Origin: DSOT01 sp052386775
GTDB lineage: Bacteria; Pseudomonadota; Gammaproteobacteria; Burkholderiales; SG8-41
NCBI GenBank assembly: GCA_052386775.1
Contig: JBQTJV010000034.1
Span: forward strand, 1-45,810
Direction of reading: 5' to 3'
DNA length: 45,810 nt
Shown here: positions 1-7,685 of the stretch, piece after piece
How the letters are laid out: each line of letters starts with the position of its first letter
Numbering within the stretch: position 1 is the stretch's first letter
The notes under the pieces: model-generated
What the model saw: the letters and a program-made list of their open reading frames with translations, nothing else
Told to the model about the DNA's origin: nothing
Databases searched by the model: none
Program-made: the position numbers and the translations under genes

Positions 1-687
1 ATACACGCCGTAGGCGCGCATCTCGGTGGGCGAACTGCAGAGCGCGGCGCGGGCGGCGAGATCGAACTGATCGAGATCGCCCGCGTACTCCAGCACGCGG
101 TAATCGAGATTGAGCCGCAGCGCCCCGCTACGGAGCAGCGCTGCGATGTGAAACCCCAGGTCGCGCGCGTATACGCCCGGCTTGAGCCGCCCCTTGATCT
201 GCAAGCGCACCGACTTCGGTGTCATCACCCAGTTGGTGCCGGTCGCGAGCACGCGGCTGATCTCCGCGCCCATGCGGAAGCCGAACGCGCCGATGGCGCC
301 GGCATTGGTCGAGTGGCGGTCGTTGTCGAAATAGAACATGCCGGGCAGCAGCATCCCGGTTTCCATCGGGAAGATGTGTCCGTGTCCGCCGCGCCCGACG
401 TCGAAGAAATGCCGAATGCCCCACTGCGCCGCGGCGCGGCGATTGAAGGCACCGCGTTCGGCGGCGCGCGCGCTGCCGTAGATCACGTCGTGGTCGGTCA
501 CCATGACGACTTTGTCGGGCGCGGCCAGTCGCGTGATGCCGAGCGCATCCAGTTCCTGCTTGGCACCCATCACCACGCCGTCGTGGATCATGATGAAATC
601 GGGGTCGGGATAGACCACCTCGCCGGGATGCACGGCGGCCTTGCCGCTCTTTATCGCGAGGACTTTTTCAACCGCGGTGAGACCCAT
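1..687 (-). CDS. 3-isopropylmalate dehydratase / aconitase-family large subunit, 5' part
   Basis: The first 229 codons of a gene that runs off the left edge; the reading frame is open from the ATG at 687 to base 1. The start (MGLTAVEKVLA) and the stretches HDGVVMGAKQELDALGI, KVVMVTDHD, ETGMLLPGMF and AGAIGAFGFRMGAE follow the N-terminal half of LeuC-type hydro-lyases, which isomerise 2-hydroxy acids with a [4Fe-4S] cluster. The region that in LeuC reads DSHTCTxG reads DRHSTNAG here, so the usual first cluster cysteine is a Thr. This may therefore be a divergent family member with another substrate, or an enzyme without the normal cluster. The remaining two cysteines would lie outside the window. 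It is divergent from the M15 peptidase gene. Family call is firm; substrate is unknown. Confidence 0.8.
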   Translation of the reverse strand, partial: MGLTAVEKVLAIKSGKAAVHPGEVVYPDPDFIMIHDGVVMGAKQELDALGITRLAAPDKVVMVTDHDVIYGSARAAERGAFNRRAAAQWGIRHFFDVGRGGHGHIFPMETGMLLPGMFYFDNDRHSTNAGAIGAFGFRMGAEISRVLATGTNWVMTPKSVRLQIKGRLKPGVYARDLGFHIAALLRSGALRLNLDYRVLEYAGDLDQFDLAARAALCSSPTEMRAYGVY

Positions 688-799
688 AGTCCGGTCGAGG
701 TTAGCTGCTGGCGCGACGCGGTGTCAAGGCGCGGGCGGCACGCAGGCGCGTGCAATTGCGGCACAATATCGGGCGAAAAAACCAAAGCCATAACGAGAA

Positions 800-1252
800 A
801 TGATCGACCTCACAGCGTTTTTCAGCGGCCGGGACAAGATGTTTCAGCAGGAACTGACCGACGAGATTCGGGCCAACGCGGCGGAGACCGTGACCAGGGC
901 CAATGCGCTGCTGCGCCAGGCCGGATTCGAACATATCTGTACTGTGAACAGCGGCTGGCGTCCGCCTGTGATCAACGCTTCCGTGGTCAATGCCTCCCCG
1001 ACGAGCCACCATCTGACCGGCCGCGCGATCGACCTTCCGGACCGCGACCGCATGCTCGCCGCGTGGTGCGTCGCTCATCTGGACGTGCTCGAGGACATCG
1101 GGTTGTGGCTGGAAGATCCGCGCTGGACCTACGACCGGGACGGCGATCACTGGGTCCACCTTCAGACGCTGCCGCCGCGATCCGGAAACCGCGTGTTCAT
1201 ACCGTCCGACACGCCGGCGAAGGACCCTGATTTCCCGGTGACGTGGGTGTGA
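800..1252 (+). CDS. M15-family peptidase (D-Ala-D-Ala carboxypeptidase-like)
   Basis: A 150-residue protein with the zinc-ligand pattern of peptidase family M15A: SHHLTGRAID (residues about 72-81, matching SxHxxGxAxD) and a C-terminal WVHLQ (WxHxQ type). A GWRPP segment precedes the first motif, as in phage endolysins and VanY-like enzymes that cut peptidoglycan stem peptides. No signal peptide is visible, so it would act after lysis or holin release, or on another peptide in the cytoplasm. The ATG at 800 follows GAGAA and is the most upstream start that keeps the domain compact. It stands alone, with no phage genes around it, so a domesticated single gene is likely. Confidence 0.8.
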   Translation: MIDLTAFFSGRDKMFQQELTDEIRANAAETVTRANALLRQAGFEHICTVNSGWRPPVINASVVNASPTSHHLTGRAIDLPDRDRMLAAWCVAHLDVLEDIGLWLEDPRWTYDRDGDHWVHLQTLPPRSGNRVFIPSDTPAKDPDFPVTWV

Positions 1253-1301
1253 GATCAACGGTGCTATATTCGCGGAAAGCCATGCCTGCGAGGAGCGTGC
1301 G

Positions 1302-2414
1302 ATGACGATGAACGCGGTGTCCGATATCCGGACCGTGGATGCGATGGACGAGTTCTACGACGACGTGAGGCGGGTGCACGGGCGCCCGCTGTGGCAGACG
1401 CAGGGCACATCCAAAAAGGCGCCTACCGTGCCTTACCTGTGGCGGTATTCGGATTTTCGGCCGTTGCTGTTCAGGGCGGCAGAAATCGTTCCGATCGAGC
1501 TCGCCGAGCGCCGCGTGCTGGTCATGGCCAATCCCGGCATACTGCACGACTGGCAGGCCTCCAACACGCTGCTCGCCAACCTGCAGATCATCAAGGCCGG
1601 CGAGGTCGCGCGCTCTCATCGTCACAGCGCTTCGGCGTTGCGGCTGATGGTCGAAGGCGCCGGCGCGTACACCGCGGTCGACGGCGAAAAGACGTACATG
1701 GAGCCGGGCGATTTCATCACCACGCCCAACGGAACGTGGCACGATCACGGCAACGAGGGCGACGGCGCGGTGATCTGGCTCGACGGGCTCGACGTGCCGC
1801 TTGCGCAGATTCTGGAAACGAATTTCTTCGAGCTTTACCCGGAAAAGAAATTTCCGCTCGGCAAGCCGGACGATCTTTCCCTGCGCCTGTATGGAGCGGG
1901 CAGCCTGCGTCCCACCTTCGTGAAGCACGCGGCGCGGCATTCACCGCTGCTCAATTACAAGTTCGCGCAGACCTATGCGACGCTGAAAGCCATTGCCGAG
2001 CGCGTGGAAGGAAGCCCCTACGACGGCGTGTCGGTGGAATACACCAATCCGTTGACCGGCGGGCCAGCGCTGCCGACGATCGCGTGCTTCGCCTCGCTGC
2101 TCGAGGCCGGACGGCATACCAAGGCCCATCGCCACACCGGGGGCACCATCTATCATGTCATCCAGGGCCGCGGAGAATCGATCATCGCCGGCATGCGTTA
2201 CCGCTGGAACGAGAAAGACACGTTCGTCGTGCCGAGCTGGAGCTGGCACGAGCATCGCGCCGCCACGGAATCGGTTCTGTTCTCGTTCAGCGATTCGGCC
2301 GTGTTGCAACCGATAGGGCTCTATCGCGAGGAGGTGCTGGAAGACAACGGCGGCCACCAGAAAATCGACGGCGACTTCACGCCGCTCCCCGTTCCCGAAC
2401 GAGCCGGCGCGTAA
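1302..2414 (+). CDS. Gentisate 1,2-dioxygenase-like double-cupin protein
   Basis: A 370-residue bicupin. The N-terminal cupin has RSHRHSASALRLMVEG followed by GDFITTPNGTWHDHGN, and the C-terminal cupin has KAHRHTGGTIYHVIQG followed by DTFVVPSWSWHEH. Both halves therefore keep a plausible His set for metal binding; in the known family the N-terminal site binds Fe(II) and cleaves gentisate to maleylpyruvate. The start is fixed by GAGGAG ahead of ATG 1302. A TATATT hexamer at 1265-1270 is a weak -10 candidate. No maleylpyruvate isomerase or fumarylpyruvate hydrolase is adjacent, so the substrate may be gentisate or a related hydroxybenzoate. A GC-rich hairpin follows the stop. Confidence 0.85.
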   Translation: MTMNAVSDIRTVDAMDEFYDDVRRVHGRPLWQTQGTSKKAPTVPYLWRYSDFRPLLFRAAEIVPIELAERRVLVMANPGILHDWQASNTLLANLQIIKAGEVARSHRHSASALRLMVEGAGAYTAVDGEKTYMEPGDFITTPNGTWHDHGNEGDGAVIWLDGLDVPLAQILETNFFELYPEKKFPLGKPDDLSLRLYGAGSLRPTFVKHAARHSPLLNYKFAQTYATLKAIAERVEGSPYDGVSVEYTNPLTGGPALPTIACFASLLEAGRHTKAHRHTGGTIYHVIQGRGESIIAGMRYRWNEKDTFVVPSWSWHEHRAATESVLFSFSDSAVLQPIGLYREEVLEDNGGHQKIDGDFTPLPVPERAGA

Positions 2415-2452
2415 GGAACGATCAGGGCGCCGGTGCCGGGGGCCATCTCTGC

Positions 2453-2475
2453 GCCCGCCGCGCGATCCGGCGGGC
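2453..2475. terminator. Hairpin between convergent genes
   Basis: An 8-bp perfect stem (GCCCGCCG / CGGCGGGC) with a 7-base loop lies between the stop of the dioxygenase gene and the stop of the opposing small membrane-protein gene. It has no T run on either side, so it may slow transcription or protect 3' ends rather than act as a classic intrinsic terminator. Confidence 0.45.
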
Positions 2476-2494
2476 GGCTATGACGCGACGGGCG

Positions 2495-2635
2495 TCACAG
2501 CACCATTTTCTCGATCGTGACCGCCAGCGCCCAGAAAGCAAGTCCCAGTCCGAGTAGATTGACTTTGGACGATGCTACGCCAAACGCTGCCAGGAAGAAA
2601 CAGATCACGGCGGCGATCAAGAGGATGGTCAACAT
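2495..2635 (-). CDS. Small membrane protein, 46 residues
   Basis: The protein begins MLTILLIAAVICFFLAAFGV and has two hydrophobic segments (about residues 3-20 and 27-42), so it probably spans the inner membrane twice as a hairpin. The start at 2635 is chosen because AAGGAG sits at good spacing before it; a longer frame upstream has no such site and adds a charged, non-conserved-looking leader. The composition resembles small DUF-type membrane proteins common in betaproteobacteria, but I do not recognise a named family. Function unknown. Confidence 0.6.
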   Translation of the reverse strand: MLTILLIAAVICFFLAAFGVASSKVNLLGLGLAFWALAVTIEKMVL

Positions 2636-2906
2636 GGAAGCGCTCCTTAACGTCAGCGCGGGCACGCGCTTTCGAGGCAAGGATCATGCCGGCTGCATGG
2701 GACCGCGATGCGTTTTACGCATAAGCCGTTCGGCGCCCCGGGTGCATTTATGACAAAAGGAAGTCGGCTGCGCGCCGTTCGGACCAGCATCCGAACTCTC
2801 GGCTCGGGCGTGAAGTCTCAGCGTTGCCCTTGTCGCGAGCGTGCGGCGAACAAGTGTCATCACCCGCTGCCCGCGCATCGGCAATCTCCATTCTTCTCTT
2901 GTGTTT
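2636..2906. other. Intergenic stretch, possible small RNA upstream of a terminator
   Basis: Together with the terminator that follows, 327 bases (2636-2962) separate two minus-strand genes. No convincing reading frame is present. The intrinsic terminator at 2907-2935 points rightward, yet the nearest rightward gene ends at 2414 behind its own hairpin. A short rightward transcript beginning somewhere after about 2700 would explain it. I cannot place a clear promoter. Confidence 0.2.
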
Positions 2907-2935
2907 GCCCCGCCCGCAAGGCGGGGCTTTTTTTT
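2907..2935 (+). terminator. Intrinsic terminator
   Basis: Stem GCCCCGCC / GGCGGGGC (8 bp) with a 5-base loop, followed by eight T residues. It is oriented for plus-strand transcripts and has no obvious plus-strand protein gene to serve. Confidence 0.8.
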
Positions 2936-2962
2936 GTGGGCGCCGCGCAGTCCGTGCCGTGC

Positions 2963-3949
2963 CTAATTCACCGCGATCCTGACGGTGTTGACGAGCTTTT
3001 CCAGCTCCGCGTACTCGCGATCGAACTTGGCTTTGTATTCATCGGGCCGCGCCGCGGGCACCACCTCCGAGCCGTCGGCGGCCAGCGCCTTCACCGTGGC
3101 CGGCGCATTCATGCCCTCGGTCACCACAGCGTTGATCGCGTTGATGATGCCGCGCGGCGTGCCCGCCGGCGCGAAGTAGGCGTAGCTGTTGCCCAGTTCG
3201 AAACCGGGCACGCCCGATTCCGAAACCGTCGGCATATCGGGAAACAGCTTTCCGCGCCGCGGCCCGGTAATGGCGAGGCCGCGCAGTTTCCCGCTTCTCA
3301 GATGCGCGCCGCTCGTCACCGTGTTGGAAAAGGTCATCTGGATCTGCCCGCTGATGACGTCGATCACCGCCGGTGCGGCGCCCTTGTACGGCACGTGCAC
3401 GATGTCGACGCCGGCCATGTACTTGAAGCGCTCCCAGCCGATGTGCCCGGTGGTTCCCAATCCCTGGGAGCCGTAGCTCAATGCACCCGGCTTCGATTTT
3501 GCGAGGGCGATCAATTCCTTGACCGATTTTGCCGGCAGCGAAGGATTCACGACCAGCACGTAAGGCTGCGTGGTGAGCTGCACGATCGGCACGAACACCT
3601 GGCGGACGTCGTACTTGGCCCGCTTCAGGACGCCGTTCAGCATGAGCGTGTCCGAGGCCCCCAGCAGGGTGTAGCCGTCCGGTACCGCCTGCGCCACGAT
3701 ATCCATGCCGATGAGGGTGCCGCCGCCTGGACGGTTGTCCACGATGACCGACTGGCCCCACCGTTCGCTCAATTTCTGGGCGCCGAGCCGCGTCATGGTA
3801 TCGAGTCCCCCGCCGGGCGCGATCCCGACCACGATGCGGATCGGCTTGCGGGGATAGTCGGCGGGTTTGTCGACGGGCGAGGCGGCGCTCGCCAGGCATG
3901 CGGGCATGGCGAGCATGCCGCAAAGCAATCGGTTTACTGCGGATGGCAT
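2963..3949 (-). CDS. Bug/TctC-family periplasmic substrate-binding receptor
   Basis: A 328-residue receptor of the tripartite tricarboxylate transporter class. It shows an N-terminal signal peptide ending near ASA, then YPRKPIRIVVGIAPGGGLDTMTR, VDNRPGGGTLIG, a VHVPYKGAAPAV segment and FPDMPTVSESGVPGFE, all Bug hallmarks. Such proteins bind carboxylic acids in the periplasm with two ordered waters and pass them to TctAB. The start is set at ATG 3949 with AGGAGG seven bases ahead; an overlapping GTG three bases upstream is possible. No tctAB is adjacent, so it is an orphan receptor. The ligand cannot be read from sequence. Confidence 0.93.
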   Translation of the reverse strand: MPSAVNRLLCGMLAMPACLASAASPVDKPADYPRKPIRIVVGIAPGGGLDTMTRLGAQKLSERWGQSVIVDNRPGGGTLIGMDIVAQAVPDGYTLLGASDTLMLNGVLKRAKYDVRQVFVPIVQLTTQPYVLVVNPSLPAKSVKELIALAKSKPGALSYGSQGLGTTGHIGWERFKYMAGVDIVHVPYKGAAPAVIDVISGQIQMTFSNTVTSGAHLRSGKLRGLAITGPRRGKLFPDMPTVSESGVPGFELGNSYAYFAPAGTPRGIINAINAVVTEGMNAPATVKALAADGSEVVPAARPDEYKAKFDREYAELEKLVNTVRIAVN

Positions 3950-4040
3950 CACGTTTCCTCCTGGCGCGATGGGGACACCAGTTTGCGTGATTTTGGGCCG
4001 CCAGGCTATCCGCCCTCGGCTTGAAGCGGATCTACCGCGC

Positions 4041-4352
4041 TCAGAGCGGTTCGTTGATCAGCAAGGCGAGCATTTCCATGGCGACCAGCACGCCGACCAG
4101 GGCGACTACGAGCAGCATGAAGCCGAGCGCCAGCGCGGCGACCGCGGTGCCTACGATGGCGTGGATATTGATGTCTTCAGGTATCTTGACCCGCAGCCGA
4201 AGGGTGCGCGGCTTGATGTCCTCCGACACCACCACCGCGTCGACAATCTCCTTTTCCTCGGTCGGGCGTCTCGGCTTGGTCGAATAACTACCCGCGCCGG
4301 CTTCCGGCTCCGGTGACGGCTGGACTTGCTCGGGCCAACGGACGATATTCAT
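4041..4352 (-). CDS. Single-pass membrane protein, 103 residues
   Basis: An N-terminal Pro- and charge-rich cytoplasmic-looking region (about residues 1-65) is followed by a long hydrophobic segment (about 68-98) near the C-terminus that could make one or two membrane passes. A short charged segment, KPRTLRLRVKIPEDI, lies just before the membrane part. The start at 4352 is preferred because GGGAG precedes it, rather than an upstream frame that extends to 4490. No family recognised. Confidence 0.55.
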   Translation of the reverse strand: MNIVRWPEQVQPSPEPEAGAGSYSTKPRRPTEEKEIVDAVVVSEDIKPRTLRLRVKIPEDINIHAIVGTAVAALALGFMLLVVALVGVLVAMEMLALLINEPL

Positions 4353-4600
4353 GGGGTCTCCCGTCCTGATTTGGCTTGGACACGCCCACGCGCCAGCGTT
4401 CCGCGCCATGTCTCCGGCCACGGGAGTTTGAGAGGGGGCGGCAAGCATCTGGCGAGTGACACGTGCGCCCCCGTCATCGTCAAACGCCATGCAACAGGGT
4501 GTTGGCTGCCGATGACGGAAGTATGACCGAACGGATGTAGGAGTGGTTCCGACAATGCGCTGTTCGGCTCTCCTACACCGACTCCGTCGAATCGACCAGG

Positions 4601-4828
4601 TCAGTCTTTCGACTGATTTCTGATCTGCGGGTCTTCGTCCTTGGCGCGTGCCTTTCCCTTTTCCTCGTACTGGCGCAGCCGTTTCGCCTCTTCTTCGCTC
4701 AGGTTGCCGGCCCGCTCGATTTCCGCCCGCCCTTTTTCCGAGTTCACGAACTCGGTGGTGCGCTCGCGATACTTGCGGTCCGATTCCTTGTCACCTTCGC
4801 CCTGGATCTTGCGTTTTGGATCAGCCAT
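4601..4828 (-). CDS. Small highly charged hypothetical protein, 75 residues
   Basis: A Lys/Glu/Arg-rich hydrophilic protein (starts MADPKRKIQGEGDKESDRKY) without hydrophobic segments, predicted helical and possibly disordered. It resembles the small hydrophilic stress-associated proteins widespread in proteobacteria, but no named family can be assigned. An ATG at 4828 is preceded by GAGGAATCCC, an acceptable ribosome site. Confidence 0.6.
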   Translation of the reverse strand: MADPKRKIQGEGDKESDRKYRERTTEFVNSEKGRAEIERAGNLSEEEAKRLRQYEEKGKARAKDEDPQIRNQSKD

Positions 4829-4899
4829 GGGATTCCTCCATCCTTCACCGTGGAAACCGCCGCGCCAAGAGTGATCGTCGGCGCGGCTCTGAGAGATTG

Positions 4900-5214
4900 G
4901 TGGAACGCGCGCCGCGAAAGTTCCTCGATGACGTGCTGCTGATTGCCGTGCGATTCGATGAGAGCAGGATGTTCGATCTGCTGCGTTATCTGAAATCCCA
5001 CGCCACGCTTTCGCGGCTCCCCGTCATCTGCTACAGGAGTTCCCGCCGCTCGCTGATCGCGACCCCGTTGGCCCGGCAAGGGGTGCAGCTGGCGAGCCGC
5101 GCACTCGGCGCGAGCGACTTCGTGGACCTGGTGGCAGATCGCGACACCGAGCGCGCGAACCGGCGAATCCGTGAGGCGGTGTTCCGGGCGGTAGAGACCG
5201 TCCGTTCCCGGTGA
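4900..5214 (+). CDS. Truncated response-regulator receiver-like protein
   Basis: About 104 residues. FLDDVLLIAVRFDESRMFDLLRYLKS followed by LSRLPVICYRSS and a C-terminal ALGASDFVDLV segment resemble beta3-alpha3-beta4 and beta5-alpha5 of CheY-like receiver domains. The N-terminal part with the acidic pocket is not present, because the divergent gene at 4828 lies too close. The start is uncertain: GTG 4900 is the best in-frame choice but has no clear ribosome site. It could be a remnant, or a small degenerate receiver that is not phosphorylated. Confidence 0.4.
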   Translation: MERAPRKFLDDVLLIAVRFDESRMFDLLRYLKSHATLSRLPVICYRSSRRSLIATPLARQGVQLASRALGASDFVDLVADRDTERANRRIREAVFRAVETVRSR

Positions 5215-5224
5215 GGTCGAGGGG

Positions 5225-5452
5225 TCAGTGCTGGGTGGGGTCGGCTGCCGGTTTCTTCATCAGGTCGGCAAGTCGCCGAAGCAGTGCCGCGGTACGCGCC
5301 GGGGTTTCGCCCCGATCGGCGTACGTTCGCAGGAGCCGCACCGCGTCCTCTCTCTGATCGACGGACAGCACATAGCCCAAAGCGAGCACCACACCCGCCA
5401 ACGCTTCCACCTGCTCTTCGAATGTCAGCGGTTCGTTGTTGATCCGCTTCAC
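5225..5452 (-). CDS. Small helical hypothetical protein, 75 residues
   Basis: Begins with GTG at 5452 (MKRINNEPLTFEEQ). The sequence is predicted all-helical: an EEQVEALAGVVLALGYVL helix, then DAVRLLRTYADRG and TAALLRRLADLM. No metal site, signal or membrane segment is visible. It sits just downstream of the csp-infA pair on the same strand, 53 bases beyond the infA stop, and could be co-transcribed with it. Function unknown. Confidence 0.5.
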   Translation of the reverse strand: MKRINNEPLTFEEQVEALAGVVLALGYVLSVDQREDAVRLLRTYADRGETPARTAALLRRLADLMKKPAADPTQH

Positions 5453-5505
5453 CGTTCAGAGGATTGGAAGGGTCCGCCGATCATATTGCTTTCGTTGACG
5501 ATTCC

Positions 5506-5778
5506 CTACCGCTTACGAAAATGTCCGGGGTGGCGGACGGCGGGCGCCACGGGCCGCTCGTCCTTGTGGCGAAAGCTGATCCGGCCTTTGGTGAGGTCAT
5601 ACGGCGACATCTCGAGTGTGACGCGATCGCCCGCGAGGATGCGAATGCGGTGCTTGCGCATCTTTCCCGATGCGTAAGCGGTTACCGCAGCGCCATTATC
5701 GAGCGATACCCGAAACACCGTATTGGGCAGAACTTCGTCTACGATGCCCTCGAACTCGATCATTTCCTCTTTCGCCAT
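5506..5778 (-). CDS. infA: Translation initiation factor IF-1 (second-copy type)
   Basis: A 90-residue S1/OB-fold protein starting MAKEEMIEFEGIVDEVLPNT, with the family signature segments FRVSLDNG, HRIRILAGDRV and SPYDLTKGRISFR. IF-1 binds the ribosomal A site and assists IF-2 and IF-3 in initiation. It is longer than the usual 72 residues because of a basic C-terminal tail (HKDERPVAPAVRHPGHFRKR). Betaproteobacteria often carry an extra infA outside the ribosomal operon, and this looks like that copy. It is the second gene after csp, 7 bases apart, so it probably shares cold-responsive expression. The start at 5778 matches the conserved family N-terminus; an upstream in-frame ATG lies inside csp. 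Confidence 0.9.
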   Translation of the reverse strand: MAKEEMIEFEGIVDEVLPNTVFRVSLDNGAAVTAYASGKMRKHRIRILAGDRVTLEMSPYDLTKGRISFRHKDERPVAPAVRHPGHFRKR

Positions 5779-5785
5779 GAGGCGA

Positions 5786-5998
5786 TCAGAGCGGCTTGAG
5801 ATTGGTGGCCGATGACTTGCCGTTTTGGCCACGCTCGATGTCGAAGCTGACTTTCTGGTTCTCGGTAAGCGTGGTGAGCCCCGCCCGTTCTACGGCGGAG
5901 ATGTGCACGAAAACGTCATTTGTGCCATCTTCCGGACCTATGAAGCCGTAGCCCTTGGTGGCGTTGAAAAACTTTACGGTACCTGTTTTGCTAGACAT
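5786..5998 (-). CDS. csp: Cold-shock domain protein
   Basis: A 70-residue single cold-shock domain with both RNA-binding motifs intact: KGYGFI (RNP1, residues about 15-20) and VFVHIS (RNP2, about 29-34). It binds single-stranded RNA or DNA and typically acts as an RNA chaperone or antiterminator. The ATG at 5998 has GGAA upstream. It heads a two-gene unit with infA. The non-coding stretch of more than 300 bases upstream is compatible with the long leader that many csp transcripts carry, though I cannot define a thermosensor structure by eye. Confidence 0.95.
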   Translation of the reverse strand: MSSKTGTVKFFNATKGYGFIGPEDGTNDVFVHISAVERAGLTTLTENQKVSFDIERGQNGKSSATNLKPL

Positions 5999-6340
5999 AT
6001 GGTTGATTCCGATGAATTAACTTCGCCGCGCGCGACATTACGCAACGGCATCAAATGAGAGAACGGGGAGATCGTAACGCAGCCGAACGGATGCGTGAGA
6101 CCGGGCCGATAAACCAATCGATTAGCCAAGTATGGGCGCCGCGGGCGCCAATAGCAAGAAATTTATGGAGCCGCGGGCCATGCTGGTTCGGATTTGCCCC
6201 TACTGGAAGCGGCGGCCATCCGCTCGCCCCGTACAGACAGCCCGGCTGGTCACGGCTTAAGCGGATATATGCCCGGTGACTCGGAACGGCAGTCCGAAGC
6301 CTGCTTGCCGTGATCCCCTCGCAACGTTAGCCTTCGCCTT
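5999..6340. other. Upstream region of csp, no gene seen
   Basis: 342 bases hold no frame with convincing codon use. On the minus strand this is the csp promoter and leader region. It includes an AT-richer part at 6003-6030 next to the start. No clear -35/-10 pair was found. Confidence 0.4.
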
Positions 6341-6454
6341 ATGGCTTTTCGTCGTTTGAGGCGCTCGCTGGGCCTCACCACGCTGCAGGTCCTCGCCCTG
6401 GTGGGCTTTCTCGGCGCCGTGGCAGCGGTTGCCTATCACTATTTCTTCAAATAG
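6341..6454 (+). CDS. Membrane microprotein, 37 residues
   Basis: A short frame encodes a basic N-terminus (MAFRRLRRSLGL) followed by one hydrophobic segment (about residues 16-35) and a YHYFFK end. The Arg-rich start and the single transmembrane helix suggest an inner-membrane protein with its N-terminus inside. No clear Shine-Dalgarno sequence precedes the ATG, so the call rests on composition only. Function unknown. Confidence 0.4.
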   Translation: MAFRRLRRSLGLTTLQVLALVGFLGAVAAVAYHYFFK

Positions 6455-6538
6455 TGTGACCCTTCACAGGACGCGCTGGATTGCCAGGGCCTGCAGGCGC
6501 AGCGCGGCGCGTTCTGTTCACCGGCCAGAGATTGGGGA

Positions 6539-6694
6539 ATGACGCAAGAGATGGTTTTGGCGGCAGTGGTGGTGTTACTGCTCCTGCTTTTCTTCTTCTG
6601 GCGCCCGCATTCTGTGATCCTGAGATGGGGCGTGATAATAGCGGCGGCATTTATCGGGGCGTATGCCGTCGCCTACATTCCTGCGGCGGGCTGA
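6539..6694 (+). CDS. Membrane microprotein, 51 residues
   Basis: The frame starts MTQEMVLAAVVVLLLLLFFFW and contains two hydrophobic segments separated by RPHSVILRW, giving a probable two-helix hairpin in the inner membrane. It follows the 37-residue microprotein by 84 bases on the same strand. The ribosome site is poor (GGGG immediately before the ATG). I do not recognise a family. Confidence 0.45.
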   Translation: MTQEMVLAAVVVLLLLLFFFWRPHSVILRWGVIIAAAFIGAYAVAYIPAAG

Positions 6695-6741
6695 TTACCG
6701 TTGACGGTTGGCGAGATTCGGCGCGTGAAAAAGCGGGCGCT

Positions 6742-6936
6742 TTATTTTCTGCCCGGCTTTCGCAGCTCCAGCAGGACCCGCTCTATGTCCGAACGGGTAA
6801 TCAATCCATCGAGCGCAACCAGCCTGTCCAGCAGATCGGGCAGCCTGGGGTTGGCTTCCAGCTCGTGCAGAAATTCCTCTGCATAGCCTGTGCATCTGCT
6901 TCGCAGCGTCTCCAGCTTGGCGAGGTTGTCTGCCAC
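6742..6936 (-). CDS. Small helical hypothetical protein, 64 residues
   Basis: Starts with GTG at 6936, well supported by GGAGG eight bases upstream. Predicted helical: LETLRSRCTGYAEEFLHELE, LPDLLDRLVALDGLI and SDIERVLLELRK. Its pattern LExLxxRC...GLIxxxDIxxxLLxL is shared with the 65-residue protein encoded at 7222-7419, suggesting a duplicated pair. The single Cys is conserved between the two. Function unknown. Confidence 0.55.
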   Translation of the reverse strand: MADNLAKLETLRSRCTGYAEEFLHELEANPRLPDLLDRLVALDGLITRSDIERVLLELRKPGRK

Positions 6937-7221
6937 GCGATGCCTCCAGAATGGTAGGACAAACCTTCGGCGGAGATTTAGGGGCAGATCGGCCGGTTTT
7001 CAAGCCATAAATGACTGGCAGTGATTTCGACCCGCGGGATGTGCAAAGAGGAAAATCGCAGAGAGTGAGGCGCGCCAGACGATGTCACCGTCGCAGCCGC
7101 CCCAAGCCACCGGGCCGTTCAGGATTCCACGCAGGACTTATGGTGCGGCTGCGGCGCGGCCACGCTCAATTGGCGTCCGAACCGTTGAGTCAGGTTACTC
7201 GGCTGACTCACGAGCGGGCGC

Positions 7222-7419
7222 TCAGCAGAGAAAAACATCGCCGGTTTCGGGCAGGCTCAATATGGCTGCGGCGACATCCTGCTCGCCCAATAGACCACTT
7301 TGTTCTTTGAGTAATTCGACGACCGTTCGAAAATCGCGGTGGCCGCGAAAGGCTTCCAGAATCCGCCACGCCTCATGGCTGCAGCGCCCCGCGAGAGCTT
7401 CGAGGGGGTCAGTATCCAT
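7222..7419 (-). CDS. Small helical hypothetical protein, 65 residues, paralogue of the one at 6742
   Basis: LEALAGRCSHEAWRILEAFR, VVELLKEQSGLLGEQD and VAAAILSLPE align without gaps in the core with the 64-residue protein at 6742-6936, including the RC pair and the GLhxxxDh pattern. The start is ATG 7419 without a strong ribosome site. The stretches 6937-7221 and 7420-7685 on either side contain no other credible gene. Confidence 0.5.
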   Translation of the reverse strand: MDTDPLEALAGRCSHEAWRILEAFRGHRDFRTVVELLKEQSGLLGEQDVAAAILSLPETGDVFLC

Positions 7420-7685
7420 TGACTAGGAAAGACGGGGTTAGCGGAGACATTACTGCTGCCGCCCTACCAAGTCACGTCGTTGACTTGCGAAAATGCGGTG
7501 GAGAATCCGCTACAACCCCTCACATTATTCAAAAGTCCGGTATGTAAATATTACAGAGAGTAGGACCCGGGCGAGCTGGTCGGCGTGCATGTGGTTCCAT
7601 AGCACAGCCTGCGAGGCCGAAGACAGCGAACGATCTACGCGAGCGCGCTGTCGAATCGTGCCCACATGCATCATCGAGGCACGTC

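Noticed and set aside
148..1230. A 360-codon plus-strand frame across the left end
   Set aside because: It covers the LeuC-like gene antisense and the M15 gene out of frame. Both of those have clear family motifs.
2708..4024. A 438-codon plus-strand frame
   Set aside because: It is antisense to a convincing Bug receptor and has the low-complexity composition of a GC-rich shadow frame.
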